This document shows, in pieces, positions 24,754 through 37,015 of a DNA stretch of 64,000 bases. The notes under the pieces were generated by a model. The model worked only from the letters and a program-made list of their open reading frames with translations, ran no database searches and was not told the DNA's origin. The position numbers and the translations under genes were made by a program. Source of the stretch: Branchiostoma floridae (lineage: Eukaryota; Chordata; Leptocardii; Amphioxiformes; Branchiostomatidae); assembly GCF_000003815.2 (NCBI RefSeq), contig NC_049979.1, forward strand, positions 32,916,151 to 32,980,150, given 5' to 3'. Numbering within the stretch: the first letter of the stretch is position 1; each line of letters opens with the position of its first letter.

Positions 24754-25665
24754 CCCTGTCCGGACCGGGCTTTTTTGGGCTACCTGGGACGGGGGGGGGG
24801 TCTTTTGACCCACCCTTCGTAATTTCAAAAGGGTTTGGGTTACGATCACCAAATTTGGAGGGGATGATGTACTAGTGAATTTTTATATTTTCTGTAAGTT
24901 TGGTGTCAGTATGACGTAATATGACGTAATTAAGACGTCATAATGTCATATTTTAGGCTAAAATCGTCTACATATGAAATTGCCGCTATACTTAAAGGTA
25001 TTAAAAAAAACGATGACTATAAAGGTTATCGTATTGTTGTCTAAGTCTGCCAAGTCCTTTGTTGCCAATGACGATGACACTGACGCCAATATGACGTCAG
25101 ACAATGACGTCATTTGTCCGCCATCTTGGATCGACAAGCTTGAATTTTCTAAAATGCGATTTTTTCCACATATAACCCCAAAACCCAATGGAACTGGACT
25201 AGAAAGGTTCAAATGATTGTGTTCTGTAAGAAAATAACGGATTTTGACGGAATTTAAATAAAAAAAAAACATGTATTTATCGTTGAAAATGGCATTGTCC
25301 GCCATCTTGGATTTTGACCCATGACATCATCAAATTATCATAAATTGTGAATAATTAATTGGAAATGTAACTTAGAATTATACAGGATCTTAATGATATA
25401 GATAAACAAGTTTGGTTTAGCAATAAAACTATGAAATCCCATAATTCAAACTGAAATTAGTAAATTTGGTAAAATATGCCTGTCATAAACCCGTTGCCAT
25501 GGCAACACAAAAATCACAACCAAATTTTTTTCTAAAAATGTTGCCAACAACATGTTAGAAAAAGTCACCAAGTTTCGTAGTCCTAGCACACGTCGTTCGG
25601 CAGTTATACGACGTCAAAGTTGGCGCAGGCACTTTTAGCCCTCCCCCCCCCCCGTCTCGATAGGG
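24754..25665. mobile_element. TTAA-flanked element, CCCTGTCCAGACC family, copy 2
   Basis: TTAA at 24750-24753 and TTAC at 25666-25669. It is nearly identical to 22681-23594 at a constant offset of about 2073 bp, including the mutated right TTAC and identical flanks. It arose by segmental duplication, not by a second insertion. GTTGCCATGGCAAC is at 25493-25506. Confidence 0.8.
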
Positions 25666-25669
25666 TTAC

Positions 25670-25906
25670 ATAACATTTTCCATTTTTGGGGAACCCGTGT
25701 GGTTTTTAAAACCTTTGTCTGTAAGATGTAAAGTATAAGTTGTAATGAAATTCCTGTTTTTTTTTCTCAAAACATGTTTGCTTGTAAGAGCCGTGTCAGA
25801 AAGACGTAAAGTGTAAGGTTTGGGAAAAATCATCCTTTTTTAAACTTGTGTGTTTGTAATAGCCCTGACCGTCAGATTTAAAAAGTAAAGTATGAATGAA
25901 ATCCTA
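25670..25906 (+). repeat. T-rich satellite, block 8
   Basis: Three monomers, identical in order to 23599-23835. The last is cut at the TA at 25905-25906. Confidence 0.9.
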
Positions 25907-25966
25907 CTCCATTCACTTAAGATTGCCCAGGCCTGCCTTGCCAGATATCTCATTTAAATATGATTA

Positions 25967-26093
25967 NNNNNNNNNNNNNNNNNNNNNNNNNNNNNNNNNN
26001 NNNNNNNNNNNNNNNNNNNNNNNNNNNNNNNNNNNNNNNNNNNNNNNNNNNNNNNNNNNNNNNNNNNNNNNNNNNNNNNNNNNNNNNNNNNNN
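25967..26093. other. Assembly gap (127 N)
   Basis: Run of N inside the TA-flanked element, 60 bp from its left end. Confidence 0.95.
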
Positions 26094-27290
26094 CTGGTGA
26101 GGTAATTCCAGGTCACTCAATATCTAAAATATGAGGAAGTGCAAAGGAAAGGACAAGACAGTCGTGTGTTTATACATACAGAATACTGGTTCATGACCAC
26201 TAATGATTTCGACAAAACAAGAAACAATACACATCTGTGAAACGCTGAATGGGGATATGGGAATGCACGCGCTTTGATTAACTTTCATTCTATTTTCTAA
26301 TCGTCATTTCTTTTTTCTTATTGATTCATTTTCTTTAACCATAAATTTGACACTTAAATATGACACTTTTGAGTTTGTCAATCACAGCAAACATGGAAGC
26401 TTCTTTGTTCAATCCTAAATTTCAGCAGGGCAGCCATTATAAAAGTTGTATTTGCCACGGCGTATGTGTAGTCTGGTCTTTTGTCTCTGTCCGGGTGTGA
26501 ACGACAAACAAAAGGTACCTTCTTCACAAACAGGGAGAACTACAATCTAACCCATACAAAAGATAGGAAAAAAATCACAGTCTCATACTCAAATAGATGT
26601 TTGAAGTATTTGACATGCTTCTGAAAGTTTTAACCACTCCCGCTGCTCTATAAACATTTATCAAAAATGTTATGCATCATACTTGAAGTGTTTCAGGTAA
26701 ACTGCAAAAGAGCACAGCACAACATAAACACATTAAATAGAAGACCCTATATATTTCTATATAAACTCCTTGCCCTAAATGACCAGACTTTTTTGCCCAA
26801 TATAACGGCCGGGGAAAGGGCATTTCACCAACATGGGCGTTTCTGATAAGGGAAGCACAGGATTCTAGCTATGAAAAGAAAAGAACATACGAGTTGAATT
26901 AGTGTGGCTATTTTCCTTTATCGGCCTAGATCATATGTATGGTTGTCTGCCTGGACCAACCTCCAAATAACACAACTTATGTACAATTGTCTTGGGGGAA
27001 ATATAGAAGGAGGAGACCAATGTCACTTTTTTCACGTTTTTCTACAAAAGTTTACACATCGAAGTATACTGTACATGCATTTGGGTGGATTTCAAATTCT
27101 TTTCATCATGGGCAATTTTACTCTGACAGCCCTAAACAAACATTCTAATCAGTAATGATAACAAACATGGCGACAGGCCAGAATCATTATGGCTGTAGAT
27201 TGCATAGTATTCTCTAATGATTTGTTGTTCTCATAGTCAGTTTTATACACTATTTCATGCAAACTATAGCAACCCGTATTATGTCTACTT

Positions 27291-27427
27291 NNNNNNNNNN
27301 NNNNNNNNNNNNNNNNNNNNNNNNNNNNNNNNNNNNNNNNNNNNNNNNNNNNNNNNNNNNNNNNNNNNNNNNNNNNNNNNNNNNNNNNNNNNNNNNNNNN
27401 NNNNNNNNNNNNNNNNNNNNNNNNNNN
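27291..27427. other. Assembly gap (137 N)
   Basis: Run of N in the middle of the TA-flanked element. Confidence 0.95.
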
Positions 27428-28671
27428 TATCTGAGCTATATAACTTATCTCCAGCAGATCTTGCGGTAGCATAAGATAGTATTAGTGAGGAGTTTCATTA
27501 GCCTCCGCCTTCCTTCCCAAGCTAATGATGCTATCTTATGCCACGGCAAACTCCCTTCCTCGGCAAACCAAGCTCCTTGGGCAAAACCCCTTTCCCGGCG
27601 CATGAAAACGTAGCTAAAAGTTGAAAATCGCGAACCAACGCACCCCCCCCCCCATCCCCAATAAAAAACAGCCCCGTTCGAAGACTGCAACAGAGGCCAA
27701 GTCGGACTTGTTTTGAGCGAATTTTGCTGAGTTTTTGCCGAATAGTACAGTCTCTTGACACCAGGGATTCAAAGCCGCGCTGCGGGGCCAAAATGCCGGG
27801 CCCAGTTGGTGGCGTTTGAACCCTACTTTTACATTTTGTACGGCTTTCTGGATGTGCATCTTGTAGAATCCATCTCCAACGTAAATAGAGAGACTGATTC
27901 TCTAAGACTGCCTAAAACTTTTCTCGTTCTATGAGCATAATAACAATCTTGCTACAAAACAACTGTTTATACCAACAGACTAGTCTACGCATAACAATAA
28001 ACCTTGGTTCTTTTGTCATTGCACAAGTGCAAATTACAGCTAATTCCTTCCCATGGAGGTGCTAATTACGACCTGTCACGTTGAGTGATGGGCAGATTTA
28101 CTAAAACATGGCTTACAGGGTAAAAATTGATGGTACAAACTTCAAACCTTTGTAGAAAACGGTAGCAATGACTTAGAATGATTGAAAAGGAAATTAAATC
28201 GTTGGAAATGTCCTGTTCTACACTCAGGTGTAGTTGAATATATTGTATATGGTCTTTGTTTTGAGTTATAAGGTGATTATAGAAAAAGGTACCCTTAAAT
28301 TATTTGCATAAATGTGAAAAAATCAATATTTTTCACAGAGCAGGAACATGTTTCTCAATAAATCTCACTAGTTCTGAAAGGGAACATATGTAAGTATGTA
28401 CTAAAAAAATTTCATGTAATTTGCGCGTTGGGAATGGTTTTCTAGACTACATTTTGTTGGAAAAATTATACATCATAATAAATTGTAATATCTCAAAATT
28501 CAGAGTATGTAACTTCATAAATGACTCACGTTTGCATTCTTATAGTTGTGTTTTTCGTATACACCAGATTTGAGGCATTTTCAAGCTTCTATGACGGAGT
28601 TATGACAATTTTCTTACAGGACTTTGAAAGTAGTGCTCATATGCCCTGGGGCATCTTAAGTCAACAGAGTA

Positions 28672-31600
28672 TTTTTTGTAGGGGAACTTGTGTGTTTGTA
28701 AAAGCCGTGTCTGTAAGATGTTTGTTGAATTTTTTTTTTTTTTTTACCTTGGAACCTGTGAGTTCTTAATGGCCGTATCTGTACGATAAAAATGTAAGGT
28801 TTGGAGAAAGTCCACTTTTTTTTCCATTTGATCCTGTGTGTTTGTTATAGCCGTGTCTGTGAGATTAGTAGTGCAATATTGAAAAAAAAATCCTTCGTTT
28901 ATTTTCTCGAAACCGTGTGTTCTTTAAATGCCGTGTCTGTAAGACTAAATATTAGGGTTAAATCCTCCATTTTATTTTCTTAGTACCTGCGTATTTGTAA
29001 AAACGTGACAGTAAGATTTACGATGCAAGGTTTGGAAAAAGTCTATTTTTCTCCGAGCCTGTGGGTTTGTAATAGCCGTGTCTGAAAGTGTAAATTTTAA
29101 GGTTGGAAAATATCCTAATCTTTTCTCCCAGACTGTTCTTTTGTAATAGCCATGTCTGTTTAATGTTGAGTGTAGTGTTTGGACAAAATCCTTTTTTTTC
29201 TCGGAATCTGTGTGTTTGTAATATACGTGTCTGTAAAATGGAAAATGTAAAGTTTGAAGAAAACCCATTGTGTTTCTCTCTGATCCTGTGTGTATGTTAT
29301 AGCCGTGTCTTTAAGATTAAAAGTGCAATGTTAAATAAAAAATCCTCCGTTTTTTCTCGGAACTTGTTTGGTCCTTTAAACCCTTTTCTGTCAGACTAAA
29401 AGTTTAAATCCTCCGTTTTATTTAGCTGTGTGTTTGTAATAACCGTGTTAGAAAGATATGAAGTTTTACGTTTGAATAAAATCCTTCGTTTGGGGGGAAA
29501 ACCCGTGTTTGTAAGATCTAAAGTATAATTTGTAATGAAAAGCCTGTTTTTTTTTCTTAAAACATGTTTGCTTTTAATAGCCGTGTAAAAAAGACGTTAA
29601 GTGTAAGGTTTGGGAATATTCCTCCTTTTTTTTTTAACCTGCGTGTTTGAAATAGCCGTGACCGTCAGATTAAAACAGTTAAGTATGAATGAAATGCTAT
29701 TCTTTTCAGGGGAACTTGTGTGTTTGTAAACGTCTTGCTGTAAGATGTTTGTTGAATTTTTATTTTTTTTACCTTGCAACCTGTGATTTTGTAAAAGCCG
29801 TATCTGTACGATAAAAAACTGTAAGGTTTGGAGAAAATTCACTGTTTTCTTCTTGAAGCCTGTGTGCTTGTAATAGCCGTGTCTGTAAGATTAAAAGTGC
29901 AATATAAAAAAAAATACTCCGTTTTTTCTCGGAACCTTTGCGTTTTTTTAAATAGCCGTGTCTGTAAGTTTAAATATTTGGGTTAAATCCTCCGTTTTTT
30001 TCTCAGAACCTGTGTATTTGTAAAAACCGTGACAATAAGGTGTATGATGCAAGATTTGGAGAAAATCCTCTGTTTTTTATTAAGCCGCTGTGTTTGTACT
30101 AGCCGTGTCTGTANNNNNNNNNNNNNNNNNNNNNNNNNNNNNNNNNNNNNNNNNNNNNNNNNNNNNNNNNNNNNNNNNNNNNNNNNNNNNNNNNNNNNNN
30201 NNNNNNNNNNNNNNNNNNNNNNNNNNNNNNNNNNNNNNNNNNNNNNNNNNNNNNNNNNNNNNNNNNNNNNNNNNNNNNNNNNNNNNNNNNNNNNNNNNNN
30301 NNNNNNNNNNNNNNNNNNNNNNNNNNNNNNNNNNNNNNNNNNNNNNNNNNNNNNNNNNNNNNNNNNNNNNNNNNNNNNNNNNNNNNNNNNNNNNNNNNNN
30401 NNNNNNNNNNNNNNNNNNNNNNNNNNNNNNNNNNNNNNNNNNNNNNNNNNNNNNNNNNTTATCTGTAAGATGTAAAGTATAAGTTGTGATGAAAGTCCTT
30501 TTTTTCTCAAAACATGTTTGCCTGTAAGAGCCGTGTCAGAAAGACGTAAAGTGTAAGGTTTGGGAAAAATCCTCCTTTTTAACTCGGTGTTTAATTGTAA
30601 TTGCCGTGACTGTCAGATTAAAACAGTTAAGTATGAATGAAATACTATTTTTTCAGGGGAACTTGTGTGTTTGTAAAAGCCGTGTTTGTAAGATGTAGTG
30701 TTTGGACAAAATTCTCCGTTTTCTTCTCTCTTAAACTGTGTGTTTGCAATAGCTGTGTCTGTAAGATGTTAAATGTATGCTTCGAAGAAAATCCTCCGGG
30801 TCTTTTTCGGAGCCAATGTGTAGTTAAAAGCCGTGGCTGCAAGATATAAAGTACAATGTTTGGAGAAAATCCTCCTTTTTTTTTGCTCCGAGCCTGTGGG
30901 TTTGTAATGGACGTGTCTAAAGTTTGTAGAAAACCCACTGTGTTTCTCTTTGATCCTGTGTGTTTGTTATAGCCATGTCTGAAAGATTAAAAGTGCAATG
31001 TTAAAGAAAAAAAATCCTCCGGTTTTTTTAAAACCTGTTTCGTCCTTCAAACACTTGTCTGCAAGATTAAAGGTCTAACGTTTGGTTTAAATCCTTCGGT
31101 TTTTTAACCTGTTTGTTTTTTAAACCATTGTCTGTAAGATTTAAAGCATAATTTGGAATGAAAATCCTTTTTTTTCCTCAAAACATGTTGCTTTTAATAG
31201 CCGTGTCAGAAAGACGTTAAGTGTAAAGTGTAAGGTTTGGGGAAAAATCCTACTTTTTTTAAACATGTGTGTTTGAAATAGCCGTGACCGTCAGATTAAA
31301 ACATTTAAGTATGAATGGAATCCTATTTTTTTTCAGTGTAACTTGTGTGTTTGTAAAAGCCGTGTCTGTAAGATGTTTGTTGATTTTTTTTTTTTTTACC
31401 TTGGAACCTGTGAGTTTGTTATAGCCGTATCTGCACGAGGAAATTGTAAGGTTTGGAGAAAGTCCACTGTTTTTTCTCTTTGATCCAGTGTGTTTGTTAT
31501 AGTTGTGTCTGTAAGATTAAAAGTGCAATATTGAAAAAAAAAATTTCCTCCGTTTTTTTTCTCGAAACCATTGCGTTCTTAAAATGCCGTGTCTGTAAGA

Positions 31601-32593
31601 TTAAATATTAGGGTTAAATCCTCATTTTTTTTCTTAGTACCTGTGTATTTGTAAAAACCGTGACAGTAAGATGTACGATGCAAGGTTTGGAGAAAGTCTT
31701 TTTTTTCTCTGAGCCTGTGGTTTTGTAATGGTCGTGTCTGAAAGTGTAAATTGTTAGGTTGGAAAAAATCCTATCCTTTTCTCCCTGACTGTTCTTAAGT
31801 AATAGCCATGTCTGTTTAATGTTAAGTGTAGTGTTTGGAGAAAATCTTTTTTTTCTCGGAATCTGTGTTTTTGCAATATACGTGTCTGTAAAATGGAAAA
31901 TGTAAAGTTTGAAGAAAACCCACCGTGTTTCTCTTTGATCCTGTGTGTTTGTTATAGACGTGTCTTTAAGATTAAAAGTGCAGTTTAAAAAATAAAATCC
32001 TCCGTTTTTTCTCAGAACCTGTTTGGTCTTTCAAACCCTTGTCTGTAAGATTAAAAGTCTAACGGTTGGTGTAAATCCTCCGTTTTTTTTAAAACCTGTG
32101 TGTTTGTAATAACCGTGTGAGAAAGATATGAAGTTTAAGGTTAGAAAAAATCCTCTGTTTTGTTTCCGGAACCTGTGCGTTTGTAAAAGCCGTGTCTGTA
32201 AGATGTAAATTGTAATGTTTGAATAAAATCCTCCGTTTTTGAGGGAACCTGTGTGGCTTTTAAAACCATTTTCTGTAAAATTTAAAGTATAATTTGTAAT
32301 GAAAATCCTGTTTTTTTTTTTTCAAATATGTTTGCTTTCAATAGCCTTGTCAGAAAGACGTTAAGTGTATTGTTTCGACAGAAATCCTTTTTTTTTTCTC
32401 GGAATCTGTGTGTTTGTAATATACGTGTCTGTAAGATGGAAAATGTAAAAATTCCAAAAAATACACTGTTTTTCTTTTTGATCCTGTCTGTAAAAATTAA
32501 AGTGGAATGTTAAAAACAAAATTATCCGTTTTTTCTCGAAACTTGTTTGGTTTTTCGAACCCTTGTCTGTAAGATTAAAAGTCTAATGTTTGG
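28672..32593 (+). repeat. T-rich satellite, block 9
   Basis: Same satellite. Its first ~670 bp is near identical to 23855-24520, but without the TTAA element. The marker monomer recurs at about 28679, 29707, 30655 and 31340. An assembly gap lies inside. Confidence 0.9.
30114..30458. other. Assembly gap (345 N)
   Basis: Run of N within satellite. Confidence 0.95.
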
Positions 32594-32597
32594 TTAA

Positions 32598-33562
32598 ACC
32601 TTCAAACCACCGTACCTTTTTTGTGACATAGATTGCCGTATGATGTCAAAACTGACCCCAAAACGTTTTGTACAAATACAGTTTTTTGTGTGACTCTTTT
32701 TGTGATTTGTATATCATGTATAGTTTCATTAATCTATGTGGGACAGTCTTACATGAGTAGGTGAGAATACTTCTAGCTCATTATCATAATTTATGCAAAA
32801 GATCATGAATAGCACATTTTGCACCAACGCTGTTTAGACAGGGAAGGAGGTTTTTGATGCCTGTACCAAATTCAATGCCGTATAGCGCCTGGATGGCTTA
32901 TGCTAGGGCCACCAAACTTGGTGAATTTTTTTAGAAAATGTTGATAGCAAAAAATTTTATTAAATAAAGTATGTTCATCTTTTTTTATGTTGCCATGGCA
33001 ACGGAATTCTAACAGACATATTTATTATGAAATTTTCTAATTTTGTATTTAACATTTAAATTTTAATGCTTTCTTGGCAAATAACAGTTATTTGTCACAT
33101 CTTATAAAATTGAACGTAAATTTCACGACTCAATGTTCATATTTTATACTAATTTGATGACGTCATTAGTAAAAATCCAAGATGGTGGCCGATATTACCT
33201 AGATGACGTCATAATGTCGTCATATAACATAATAATGGCACAAAAGTTCTTACAATAATTTTGGCTTACATGAACATTATTCTCTAAAAATTTCGTGATC
33301 CTACAATAAGTAGTTCAGGTGTGGGTAACAAAAGTTTGTTTAAAAAAATGCTGGGGTCAGTTTTGACCCCACTGGACCATGCCTAAACTTTCTAGGATAA
33401 CTTAATCAACAATGAGCCAATCTCGTTAAAAACGTGTCAGAAGTTGTAGGACATATATATTAACAAACTCCTGGAAGTAAATTTGTTTTCGACCAGAAAT
33501 GACATAATGGCACACCTTGATATACGCCAGGGGTTAGTTTTGACCCTATACAGTGGTTTGAG
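32598..33562. mobile_element. TTAA-flanked element, (C)TTCAAACCACCG family
   Basis: Left TTAA at 32594-32597, then ACCTTCAAACCACCGTACC. The right end CAGTGGTTTGAG is the inverted counterpart, but the right TTAA has been replaced by a T-run. Internal features on this orientation: GTTGCCATGGCAAC (32989-33002), CAAGATGGTGGCC (the inverse of the CCATCTTG motif, about 33178), GACGTCAT sites near 33163 and 33204, and GGGGTCAGTTTTGACCCC. No transposase. Confidence 0.7.
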
Positions 33563-33828
33563 TTTTTTTTTTTTTTTTTAACATGTGTGTTTGTAATTGT
33601 CGTGTGAGAAAGATGTGAAGTTTCAGGTTTGTAGAAAATCCTCTGTTTTGTATTCGAAACATGTCTGTTTGTAAAAGCCATGTCTCTAAGATGTAAAGTG
33701 TAATGTTTGAATAAAATTCTCCGTTTTTTTTGGGAACCCGTGTGGTTTTTAAAACCCTGTCTGTAAGTTGTAAAGTATAATTTGTAATGAAAGTCCTGTT
33801 TCTTTTTTTTTTAGTCAAAACTAGATTT
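33563..33828 (+). repeat. T-rich satellite, block 10, plus orientation
   Basis: Three to four monomers in the usual orientation, ending at an inversion junction near 33828. Confidence 0.85.
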
Positions 33829-34440
33829 TCATTACAAAATATACTTCAAATCTTACAGACACGGGTTTTAAAAACTACACAGGTCCCCCCTCCCCCCGAA
33901 AAAAGGGGGCTTTTATTCAAACCTTAAACTCCATATCTTTCTAACACGGTTATTACAAACACACAGGTTAATAAAAACGGAGGATCTAAACGAAACGTTA
34001 GACTTTAAATCGTACAGAAAAGGGTTTGAAATACTAAACAAGTTCCGAGAAAAACGGAGGAATTTTTTTTTTTTTAACATTGCACTTTTAATCTTAAAGA
34101 CACGGCTATAACAAACACACAGGATCAAAGAGAAACACATTGGGTTTTGTTCAAACTTTACATTTTCCATTTTACAGACACGTATATTGCAAAAACACAG
34201 ATTCCGAGAAAAAAAAGATTTTCTCCAAACACTACACTTAACATTAAACAGACATGGCTATTACTTAAGAACAGTCAGGGAGAAAAGGATAGGATTTTTT
34301 CCAACCTAACAATTTACACTTTCAGACACGACCATTACAAAACCACAGGCTCAGAGAAAAAAAAAGACTTTCTCCAAACCTTGCATCGTACATCTTACTG
34401 TCACGGTTTTTACAAATACACAGGTACTAAGAAAAAAAAT
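33829..34440 (-). repeat. Inverted satellite segment (inverted duplication of ~31620-32310)
   Basis: About eight monomers run on the opposite strand from every other satellite block. Around 34261-34360 the reverse complement is identical over about 100 bp to 31711-31810, including rare variants (CCTGTGGTTTTGTAATGGTC and CTGACTGTTCTTAAGTAATA). It is therefore a recent inverted copy, or an assembly artefact. Confidence 0.85.
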
Positions 34441-34619
34441 ACGTATGTCTTTAAGATTAAAAGACGTAAAGTGTAAGGTTTGGGGAAAATACTCTTTTTT
34501 AACCTGCGTGTTTGTAATAGCCGTGACCGTCAGATTAAGATAGTAAAGTATGAATGAAATCCTATTCTTTTCAGGGGAACTTGTGTGTTTGTAAAAGCCG
34601 TATCTGTAACATGCTTCGT
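34441..34619 (+). repeat. T-rich satellite, block 11
   Basis: Two monomers in plus orientation, cut by the LINE that starts at about 34620. Confidence 0.85.
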
Positions 34620-35590
34620 CAATGTAAGAGTTACGGTTACAAGCGAACCGAGCAGCTCTCCCCTGCACTGCTTCTATTTTGCTCGTGTTCATCTAGGTAT
34701 ACGGGTCCCACACCGTTGCAGCATAATCCAAGAGTAGTCTCATAAAAGCTTTGTAAGCCTTGGCCTTAATGTTTTTTGAACTGACCTTGAGATTTCTCCT
34801 CAGAAAACCCAAGACTTGCGTGGTTTGCCTTGTTTACGGTGTTGTTTATGTGGGTGTCCCAGCTCCCGTCCCTGCTCATAGTTGAACCCAAGTACTTGGC
34901 CGAGGTTACACAATCAAGTTCGTGGCCATGCAGAGTGTAGTGATGGGTCAGGACCCACCTGCTCCTAGTCACCGGCATATAAACACATTTTGCGGGATGG
35001 AACTTCATATCCCAGCTTTCTTCCCATTGCTCAAGACGACGTAGGTCTTGTTGTAAATGAGCCTGTTACGCTGGCTCTGACACTACTTTTATATACAGCT
35101 GTATCGTCTGCTAAGAGCCTAGACATTGCCTCCAATTTGTCGTGCAGATCGTTAATATAGGCCAGAAAAAGACAGGGCCCCAGAACTGAGCCCTGGGGGG
35201 CTCCTGACTTTACACTAGTGTATGAGGAATAATGACCATCAACCACAACTGCTTGTCGTCGGTCTTTTCAAGAAGTTGTCTATCCACGCTAGGGTGGGGC
35301 CATGAATACCATAGCGTTGGAGTTTATGTACAAGAAGACTATGGTTTACCCGGTCAAACGCTTTCGCCATGATCAGGATGTCAGTTTGTTTGCCACTCGC
35401 TAGATTTGTTGTCAGCTCTTCAACAAAGTCGAGGAGTTGTGTTTCACAGGAGCGACCTCTGCTAAAACCATGTCGGTAGTCATTCAAAATATAGTTAGAA
35501 TTAAAATGTTTCATGGTGTAAGCAACCACTATAAGGTCCATCAATTGGCAGCTACGCATGTCAGCAACACAGGCCTGAAGTTGTAAAGAT
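34620..35590 (-). pseudogene. CR1-like LINE reverse transcriptase fragment, broken
   Basis: Minus-strand pieces from about 35585: KHFNSNYILNDYRHGFSRGR, CETQLLDFVEELTTNLASGK, motif A as DILIMAKAFDRVNHSLL (part of the block with the first catalytic Asp is deleted), then [20 protein letters not shown], motif C LLADDTAVY (about 35101-35118), KFHPAKCVYMPVTR, CVTSAKYLGSTM and lastly KIEAVQGRAARF near 34680. At least three frame changes are present, so the copy is dead. Endonuclease and 3' end are missing. It lies within a satellite monomer. Confidence 0.85.
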
Positions 35591-36140
35591 AATTTTGGGA
35601 GTAATCCTCTGATTTCTCGGAACATGCGTGTTTGTAAGAGCCGTCTCGGTAATATATTAAGTGCAAAGTTTGGAAAGAATCCTCGGTTTTTTCTCGCAGC
35701 CTTTGTGTTTGTAATATCCGTGTCTGTAAAATGTTAAGTGTTGTGTTTGGGCAAAATCCTCCTTTTTTTTCTCTCATAAACTGTGTGTCTGCAATATTAT
35801 GTCTGTAAGATTTAAAATGTATGCTTTAGAGACAATATTACTGGTCTTTTTCGGAACCTATCTGTAGGTAAAAGCCGTGTCTGCGAGCTTTAAAGTGCTA
35901 GGTTTGGAGAATATCCTTTTTTTCTTCTCCGAGGCTGTAGGTTTGTAATAACCCAGTCTAAAATTGTAAATTGTAAACTTTAAAGAATTTTTTTTCCCGA
36001 GTCCGTGTGTTTGTCATAGCCGTGTCCGTAAAATGTTATGTGTAGTGTTTGGAGAAAATCCTTTTTTTTTAATCTCGGATCTGTGTGTTTTTAATATCCG
36101 TGTTTGTAAGATGGAAAATGTAAAATTTTGAGAAAACCTT
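35591..36140 (+). repeat. T-rich satellite, block 12
   Basis: Seven monomers of the usual orientation, more diverged than blocks 6-9, ending where a LINE fragment begins. Confidence 0.85.
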
Positions 36141-37015
36141 CTGCTGTTGTCTTTGATCCTGTTGTTTACTATATCCCTATCTTGCATATTGTAACGTATT
36201 GTAACATCGTATGGGCTAGAACATACTCGACATCACCTAAACCTCTACTTCTTCTGCAGAAACGCTTCGTCCAAATAGTCTCAAATGTTTCGTATACATT
36301 CCCTTCTGCATCTTTGCTCCGTAACCTAAAATTAATAACTAAAGATGATATAAATAAACTACAAAGTTGCCTTTCGTTCACAAAATAATTAATAGTTCTT
36401 GTATACCAAAGCAATTCCAGAACCTTTTCCATCACAATTCAGACCACCATCAGTACAATGCCAGACAGTGTATCAATTTAAGACAGATACAAGTAGAAAC
36501 ACCACAAAGAAAGTTTTCCATGCTGTTCAGGTGTCCTCTAATTTGGAATAGTTGAAGTGTAACCTTTCATCTTTGTCATTCATAACCAATCTTCAAAAGC
36601 CTGTTAAAAAGTCACTATCAGATAATCAAACATTTAACTAATCTCCTATTCATTGTTCCTCTATTTCAACATTTTAGTTGTTACATTTCTTACAATGTTA
36701 AATTCTTATTATATTATTCATTTCGCCGTTATGATTTGCCTTAGTTATTAATTATTGAACTAATTATGATCCCCTTCCATTTTGTTAATTGATATAATTC
36801 TTTTGGTAACATTGTTGTCTAAAGTATATTTTTACACATCTATCCAATCTTTATTTAGCTTATGAGTTGTTAAATTGTATCATTATTTGTTACTTTGGAG
36901 AAAGACTATGTATCACGAGGCTTTGTCCCCCCCCCCTACATGTACTTTCATCCGTTTATTTGTTTTATCCTATCTTTTTTAAAGATTGTGCAAAACAAAT
37001 AATATAAAATAAAAT
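36141..37015 (+). pseudogene. LINE 3' end: C-terminal coding remnant and AT-rich 3' UTR
   Basis: At 36150-36385 the frame reads YIPILHIVTYCNIVWARTYS, then LLLLQKRFVQIVSNVSY, LLRNLKLITKDDINKLQSCL. After one frameshift near 36385, HHQYNARQCINLRQIQ and SMLFRCPLIWNS end at a stop near 36555. This is the typical post-RT end of Rex/L2-like LINEs ('Y.N.VW..T', 'LQK..VRII', 'H.YN.R', 'IWNS'). About 460 bp of AT-rich sequence follows, ending in AATAATATAAAATAAAAT at about 37013, the likely 3' tail. Satellite follows at once. Confidence 0.75.

Larger units (their letters stand above)
25907..28669. mobile_element. TA-flanked DNA element with ~26-bp imperfect inverted ends
   Basis: Left end CTCCATTCACTTAAGATTGC then CCAGG. 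The reverse complement of the right end is CTCTGTTGACTTAAGATGCC then CCAGGG. The flanks are TA at 25905-25906 and 28670-28671. Removing the element and one TA gives the satellite sequence ATCCTATTTTTTGTAGGGGA, exactly as found uninterrupted at about 23834-23853. A TA duplication and short inverted ends point to the Tc1/mariner/IS630 group, but the ends are not a set I recognise and no transposase is visible. Two assembly gaps interrupt the interior, so a coding region could be hidden. The rest is AT-rich and not coding. Confidence 0.75.

Noticed and set aside
22874-25216. Conserved frame MTIKVIVLLSKSAKS..., present in two copies
   Set aside because: The two copies are one recent segmental duplication, so the identity is no evidence of coding. 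The frame runs over CRE- and YY1-like motifs of a non-autonomous element and is not seen in related elements.
27445-27859. Three overlapping minus-strand frames of 81-86 codons
   Set aside because: They overlap in different frames, have no recognisable domain and lie in a non-autonomous element with gaps.
33480-33560. Inverted repeat ends as proof of an intact right TTAA for the 32598 element
   Set aside because: The right TTAA is not present (a T-run follows), so only the left duplication can be claimed.
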